Positions 59,704 to 64,000 of a stretch of 64,000 nucleotides of DNA are shown here, piece by piece. Positions within the stretch are counted from its first letter, which is position 1, and the number at the start of each line of letters is the position of its first letter. The position numbers and the translations under genes are program-made. The DNA is from Streptococcus mitis (GTDB taxonomy: Bacteria > Bacillota > Bacilli > Lactobacillales > Streptococcaceae): the NCBI RefSeq assembly GCF_946190275.1, contig NZ_CAMHZQ010000010.1:1-64000 (forward strand), in the 5' to 3' direction. The notes under the pieces are model-generated. The model did no database searches, had not been told where the DNA came from, and saw nothing but the letters and a program-made list of their open reading frames with translations.

Positions 59704-61800
59704 TCAGGAAGTGGACGGCTGACTTGGTAACCAGCTGAGGGTGAAAGTTAGTTGTTCAGCTTTTAAGAGGTCTTGGTGTTGAATAGTTGATACTAGAGTT
59801 GTGTCCAGTCGACATTCTTTGACAAAGTTGAAGTGGCTGTGGTTTTGCTCAGTATGAATATCTAGCCATTTATTTTCTTTAGCTAGGTAAATACGGAGGT
59901 GATTAAAGAGAGGGATTCCGAGATCATAGCTTGGTTTTCCTGGACAGGTCGGATAAAATCCGAGAGCTGACCAGATGTACCAGGCAGAGAGACTACCATT
60001 GTCTTCATCGCCAGGATAGGCTTGCCAGCTTGGGTGAAAGGCTTTCTGACGGAGAGTCTTGATGAGAAGGGCAGTATAGTCAGGGTAGTTGCTGTAACGG
60101 AAGAGATAAGGAATGTGGAAGCTCGGTTGGTTGGAAATAGCGAGTTGTCCAAAAGGAGCAGTAGCCATCTCGCTCATTTCGTGAATCTCGTAACCATAGC
60201 CTGTTGTCTCAAAGAGGGGAGCCTCCTGACAAGTCTTCAAAAGATAGTTGCTAAAGGCTTCTTTTCCACCCATAAGCTGGATTAAGTCTGGGATGTCGTG
60301 GAGGACACCTAAAGTCGCTTGAATGGCAGAGCATTCAGCGTAGTCTCGTCCCCAACTATAAGGAGAGAAGTCAGGGCGGAAGTTGCCTTGATTGTCTCGC
60401 GCTCGCATGTAACCTGTCTCATCATCAAATAGATGGTGGTAATTTTGTGAAGCAGTCCTATAGGTTTCCGCGATGTCATTCTGACCAAGTTTTTTGGCAC
60501 AGCTGGCGATACAAAAGTCGCTATAGGTATAGTCAAGGGTGTGACTGACACTTTCGTGGTGGTCGGTAGAGAGGTAGCCCAGTTCTTGGTATTGGGCTAG
60601 TCCGTGACGACCATTGATGCCGAGAGGGTCGGACTTGCTGGCTGTTTCAAGCATGGCTTGGAGGAGTTCTTCTTCTAGGTCAGGAGCCATGTCCTTGCAG
60701 GCGCTATCTGCGATAATGCCGTCTAAAAGGGTACCTGGCATCATACCCCGTTCATCTGGAGCCAGCCATTTTGGAAGAAAACCAGTATCGCGGTAGTTAT
60801 TGAGAAATCCTTCTAAAAAGCGGTGGTAGTGTTCTGGTATGATAAGGGCAAAGAGGGGGAAGGTGGTGCGGAAGGTATCCCAGAAACCATTGTTGCTAAA
60901 GAGGACACCGGGCTTGACAGTGCCAGTAGCCAGATCCATGTGGATGGCTTGCCCTGATTCATCAATCTCATAAAAAGTTTGAGGAAATAGGAAGAGTCTG
61001 TAGAGACAGTGATCAAAGAAGGTTCGGTCAGCCTCTCCTGTTTCTATAATGTCAAAACGATGGAGGAGATTTTCCCAGTCCGCTTGTGCACTTGATTTAC
61101 AGCTGTCAAAGTCCTTTTGAGGTAGATTAAGCAGTGCTTGAGAAGGAGAGATGAAAGAAGTTGCTAGCTGAATCTCGGTTTGACTACTTGCTAAGTCAAT
61201 TCGCCAGTCTTCGCCTTCTTGGCTGATAGCAAGAATATCCGTATTCATTCGCAGGACAGTGAACATCGTTAGTGGATTTTTGTTGGTTTCAGTTTTTCCT
61301 TCTTGTCGCAGGGCAAGAGTTCGCTTATCTACTTGCTCCACGGTCAGCTCATCTGCTGTGTGAAGATAGAGGGAGAGGGCTTTGCCTTGCTTTTGCTCCA
61401 AACGAATAGAAGCACCGTAGCAAGTCGGTGTAAGCTGGCTTTCAATCTGATAGCGCAGGGAGAAAATTTTCAGATAATGAGGTTGGAAAGAGGCCTTATC
61501 GATATCATAGGAAGACTGACGATGGAAGAGGCTGTCTCCACCTAGCTGGCCTGTGACAGGTGTCAGAAGGAGCCAAGAGTAGTCGCCAATCCAAGGACTG
61601 GGCTGGTGGGTTAAACGAATCCCCTGAAAAATGGGCAGATGCGGATTGAAAAACCAAGCTCCCTCCTGGTCACTGGTCTGGGGCACAAAGTAATTCATCC
61701 CAAAAGGAAGGCCTGTGTATGGCAGAGTATTTCCCCGAGAAAAGGCATGCTTGCTGGCAGTTCCAAAGCGGGTATCGATGGTTTCAAGTAGTGGTTTCAT
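59704..61800 (-). CDS. GH92 alpha-mannosidase
   Basis: A 698-residue GH92 enzyme without signal peptide. The family stretches are NGFWDTFRTTFPLFALI, GMMPGTLLDGIIADSACKD, the catalytic-acid region DYAECSA/GYEIHEMSEMA and the calcium-site motif AYPGDEDNGSLSAWYIWSALGFYP. It should remove alpha-1,2-mannose from high-mannose N-glycan fragments, with calcium. It lies divergent from GH125 with a 170-base shared gap holding a TATAAT on its own strand near 61830. In pneumococcus GH92, GH125 and GH38 genes are neighbours and act on the same glycans. Confidence 0.92.
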   Translation of the reverse strand: MKPLLETIDTRFGTASKHAFSRGNTLPYTGLPFGMNYFVPQTSDQEGAWFFNPHLPIFQGIRLTHQPSPWIGDYSWLLLTPVTGQLGGDSLFHRQSSYDIDKASFQPHYLKIFSLRYQIESQLTPTCYGASIRLEQKQGKALSLYLHTADELTVEQVDKRTLALRQEGKTETNKNPLTMFTVLRMNTDILAISQEGEDWRIDLASSQTEIQLATSFISPSQALLNLPQKDFDSCKSSAQADWENLLHRFDIIETGEADRTFFDHCLYRLFLFPQTFYEIDESGQAIHMDLATGTVKPGVLFSNNGFWDTFRTTFPLFALIIPEHYHRFLEGFLNNYRDTGFLPKWLAPDERGMMPGTLLDGIIADSACKDMAPDLEEELLQAMLETASKSDPLGINGRHGLAQYQELGYLSTDHHESVSHTLDYTYSDFCIASCAKKLGQNDIAETYRTASQNYHHLFDDETGYMRARDNQGNFRPDFSPYSWGRDYAECSAIQATLGVLHDIPDLIQLMGGKEAFSNYLLKTCQEAPLFETTGYGYEIHEMSEMATAPFGQLAISNQPSFHIPYLFRYSNYPDYTALLIKTLRQKAFHPSWQAYPGDEDNGSLSAWYIWSALGFYPTCPGKPSYDLGIPLFNHLRIYLAKENKWLDIHTEQNHSHFNFVKECRLDTTLVSTIQHQDLLKAEQLTFTLSWLPSQPSTS

Positions 61801-61970
61801 AGTCTTTCCTTTAGCTGTTTTTCTACATTATATCAGAAAAATGGGGCCTTTAGATATGGGGTTCAAAAGAAAGCAATTTTGTAGAAAAATGACTATCATT
61901 TGTGTATGTATTTTCTGTCTCAAAAGCTATATACTGAAAATGAAACTTGTTTGAAAGAGGATACTGCACG

Positions 61971-63251
61971 ATGATTTATTCAAAAGAAATTGTTAGAGAA
62001 TGGCTAGATGAAGTAGCAGAGCGGGCTAAGGACCATCCAGAGTGGGTGGATGTTTTCGAGCGTTGCTATACAGACACCTTGGACAATACGGTTGAAATCC
62101 TAGAAGATGGTTCAACCTTTGTACTCACAGGAGATATTCCTGCTATGTGGCTTCGAGATTCGACAGCCCAACTCAGGCCCTACCTTCATGTAGCCAAAAG
62201 AGATACCCTCCTGCGTCAGACCGTTGCAGGTTTGGTCAAACGTCAGATGACCTTGATACTCAAGGATCCTTATGCCAACTCCTTCAACATTGAAGAAAAC
62301 TGGAAGGGGCACCACGAGACCGACCATACAGACCTTAATGGCTGGATTTGGGAACGCAAGTATGAGGTGGACTCGCTTTGCTATCCTTTGCAGTTGGCTT
62401 ATCTCCTCTGGAAAGAGACTGGCGATACTAGTCAGTTTGATGAGACTTTTGTCGCAGCGACTAAGGAAATTCTCCATCTTTGGACGGTGGAACAAGACCA
62501 CAAGAACTCTCCTTATCGTTTTGTCCGAGATACGGACCGTAAGGAAGACACCTTGGTAAATGATGGCTTTGGACCTGATTTTGCAGTGACAGGTATGACT
62601 TGGTCAGCCTTTCGTCCGAGTGATGATTGCTGTCAGTATAGTTACTTGATTCCGTCAAATATGTTTGCAGTCGTTGTCTTAGGTTATGTGCAAGAAATCT
62701 TTGCAGAATTGAATCTAGCTGATAGCGAGAGCATTATTGCTGATGCTAAGCGCCTCCAGTCTGAAATCCAAGAAGGAATCGAAAACTATGCTTATACCAC
62801 CAACAGCAAGGGCGAAAAGATTTATGCCTTTGAAGTAGACGGTTTGGGAAATGCTAGCATCATGGATGATCCAAACGTTCCAAGTTTGTTGGCTGCGCCT
62901 TATCTGGGCTACTGTTCGGTCGATGATGAAGTTTATCAAGCAACTCGTCGTACTATTCTGAGCCCTGAAAATCCATATTTCTACCAAGGAGAATACGCTA
63001 GCGGTCTCGGAAGTTCTCATACCTTCTATCGCTATATCTGGCCAATCGCTCTGTCTATCCAAGGCTTGACAACAAGAGATAAGGCAGAGAAGAAATTCTT
63101 GCTGGATCAGCTAGTTGCTTGCGATGGGGGTACAGGTGTTATGCATGAAAGCTTCCACGTAGATGACCCAACTCTCTACTCTCGTGAATGGTTCTCTTGG
63201 GCCAACATGATGTTCTGTGAATTGGTCTTGGATTACTTGGATATCCGTTAA
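61971..63251 (+). CDS. GH125 exo-alpha-1,6-mannosidase
   Basis: A 426-residue GH125 enzyme, cytoplasmic. ATG 61971 was chosen with AGAGG upstream rather than the longer frame from 61947. Conserved text: GDIPAMWLRDSTAQLRPYL, ANSFNIEENWKGHHETDHTDLNGWIWERKYEVDSLCYP, TGMTWSAFRPSDDCCQYSYLIPSNMFA and ESFHVDDPTLYSREWFSWAN. Its pneumococcal relative removes alpha-1,6-mannose from the N-glycan core. GH38 follows 99 bases on. Confidence 0.93.
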   Translation: MIYSKEIVREWLDEVAERAKDHPEWVDVFERCYTDTLDNTVEILEDGSTFVLTGDIPAMWLRDSTAQLRPYLHVAKRDTLLRQTVAGLVKRQMTLILKDPYANSFNIEENWKGHHETDHTDLNGWIWERKYEVDSLCYPLQLAYLLWKETGDTSQFDETFVAATKEILHLWTVEQDHKNSPYRFVRDTDRKEDTLVNDGFGPDFAVTGMTWSAFRPSDDCCQYSYLIPSNMFAVVVLGYVQEIFAELNLADSESIIADAKRLQSEIQEGIENYAYTTNSKGEKIYAFEVDGLGNASIMDDPNVPSLLAAPYLGYCSVDDEVYQATRRTILSPENPYFYQGEYASGLGSSHTFYRYIWPIALSIQGLTTRDKAEKKFLLDQLVACDGGTGVMHESFHVDDPTLYSREWFSWANMMFCELVLDYLDIR

Positions 63252-63302
63252 GGAGCTCGCTTTAGCGCAACTGATTCTTGGAAAGAATCACAAATTTACA
63301 TC

Positions 63303-63316
63303 CAAAAACGTTAACA
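63303..63316 (+). promoter_or_regulatory. cre-like site before the GH38 gene
   Basis: CAAAAACGTTAACA resembles the CcpA cre (core ACGTT, outer A/T symmetry). A small hairpin GATTCTTGG-AAAGAATC lies just upstream. Confidence 0.45.
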
Positions 63317-63350
63317 ATAAAAATTTAAATTTAGAATGAGGTTTTACTTC

Positions 63351-64000
63351 ATGGAAAATGTTGTTGTACATATTATCTCACATAGTCACTGGGATCGTGA
63401 GTGGTACTTGCCTTTTGAAAGCCACCGTATGCAGTTGGTGGAATTATTTGACAATCTCTTCGATCTCTTTGAAAATGACCCTGAGTTCAAGAGCTTCCAC
63501 TTGGATGGTCAAACCATTGTCCTTGATGACTACTTGGAGATTCGCCCTGAAAATCGCGACAAAGTCCAACGATACATCGACCAAGGCAAACTTAAAATTG
63601 GTCCCTTTTACATTTTGCAGGATGACTACTTGATTTCAAGTGAAGCCAATGTCCGCAATACCTTGATTGGTCAAGCAGAATGTGCAAAATGGGGCAAATC
63701 AACCCAGATTGGTTACTTCCCAGATACCTTTGGAAATATGGGGCAAGCACCTCAAATCCTTCAAAAATCAGGGATTCACGTAGCAGCCTTTGGTCGTGGT
63801 GTGAAGCCGATTGGATTTGACAACCAAGTCCTCGAAGATGAGCAGTTTACTTCCCAGTTTTCAGAAATGTACTGGCAGGGTGCGGATGGTAGTCGTGTCC
63901 TCGGGATTCTCTTTGCCAATTGGTACAGTAATGGGAATGAAATTCCAGTTGATAAAGATGAGGTCTTGACCTTCTGGAAACAAAAATTATCAGACGTGCG
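63351..64000 (+). CDS. GH38 alpha-mannosidase, 5' part
   Basis: The first 216 codons of a GH38 enzyme cut by the window edge. Signature HSHWDREWYLPFE at the start holds zinc ligands His and Asp, and FPDTFGNMGQAPQI holds the nucleophile aspartate. No signal peptide. It should cleave alpha-1,3-mannose linkages together with GH125 and GH92. The in-frame ATG 63351 is preceded by AATGAGG. Confidence 0.93.
   Translation, partial: MENVVVHIISHSHWDREWYLPFESHRMQLVELFDNLFDLFENDPEFKSFHLDGQTIVLDDYLEIRPENRDKVQRYIDQGKLKIGPFYILQDDYLISSEANVRNTLIGQAECAKWGKSTQIGYFPDTFGNMGQAPQILQKSGIHVAAFGRGVKPIGFDNQVLEDEQFTSQFSEMYWQGADGSRVLGILFANWYSNGNEIPVDKDEVLTFWKQKLSDV

Overview
The window looks like the chromosome of a Mitis-group streptococcus: Streptococcus pneumoniae or a very close relative (S. 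mitis, S. pseudopneumoniae). The grounds are gene content and order (a pspC-type surface gene end, then glpK-glpO-glpF, dltXABCD, adcRCBA, a pneumococcal fucose operon with GH95 and GH98, and mannosidases), a BOX element, YSIRK/LPXTG surface proteins, an M26 metalloprotease with an N-terminal sorting signal, and low GC. No rRNA, tRNA, CRISPR array or intact insertion sequence was seen.

Layout. 1-1025: 3' end of an LPXTG-anchored PspC/Hic-like protein. 1.3-5.5 kb: glycerol genes glpK, glpO, glpF behind a candidate cre site. 5.6-9.8 kb: an AT-rich accessory block with an Rgg-type regulator, two tiny ORFs, an ABC exporter and an MFS transporter. 10.1-14.6 kb: dltX-dltA-dltB-dltC-dltD, for D-alanylation of teichoic acids. 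14.7-18.2 kb: adcR-adcC-adcB-adcA, zinc sensing and uptake. 18.3-19.0 kb: two tandem copies of an Fst/par-like type I toxin-antitoxin locus, followed by a dispersed repeat and a BOX element. 19.4-32.7 kb: fucose operon (fucR divergent from fucK, fucA, fucU, four mannose-family PTS subunits, GH95, secreted GH98 with three CBM47 modules, fucI). 32.9-35.0 kb: iron alcohol dehydrogenase and an SPFH protein. 35.2-40.1 kb: an M26 zinc metalloprotease. 40.3-45.8 kb: GH2 beta-galactosidase and GH29 alpha-fucosidase. 45.9-46.8 kb: an Rpn/PD-(D/E)XK family protein. 47.4-59.6 kb: a giant cell-wall protein of about 4073 residues with 28 tandem modules of about 78 residues. 59.7-64 kb: GH92 (minus strand), GH125 and the start of GH38, which trim mannose-rich N-glycans.

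How it works together. From about 19 to 64 kb the window is a host-glycan island. A secreted GH98 should release fucosylated disaccharide from Lewis-Y-type glycans, a mannose-family PTS imports it, intracellular GH95, GH29 and GH2 cut it, and FucI/FucK/FucA degrade L-fucose to dihydroxyacetone phosphate and lactaldehyde, which the neighbouring alcohol dehydrogenase might reduce. GH92, GH125 and GH38 do the same for alpha-mannose. Cre-like sites before glpK, fucK, the GH2 gene and the GH38 gene suggest shared carbon catabolite control. The three surface proteins (PspC-like, M26 protease, giant repeat protein) are the host-facing part.

The least described items are the three-beat super-repeat inside the giant protein, the duplicated Fst-like toxin-antitoxin pair with a remnant of a third copy, and the Rgg/small-peptide/exporter block.
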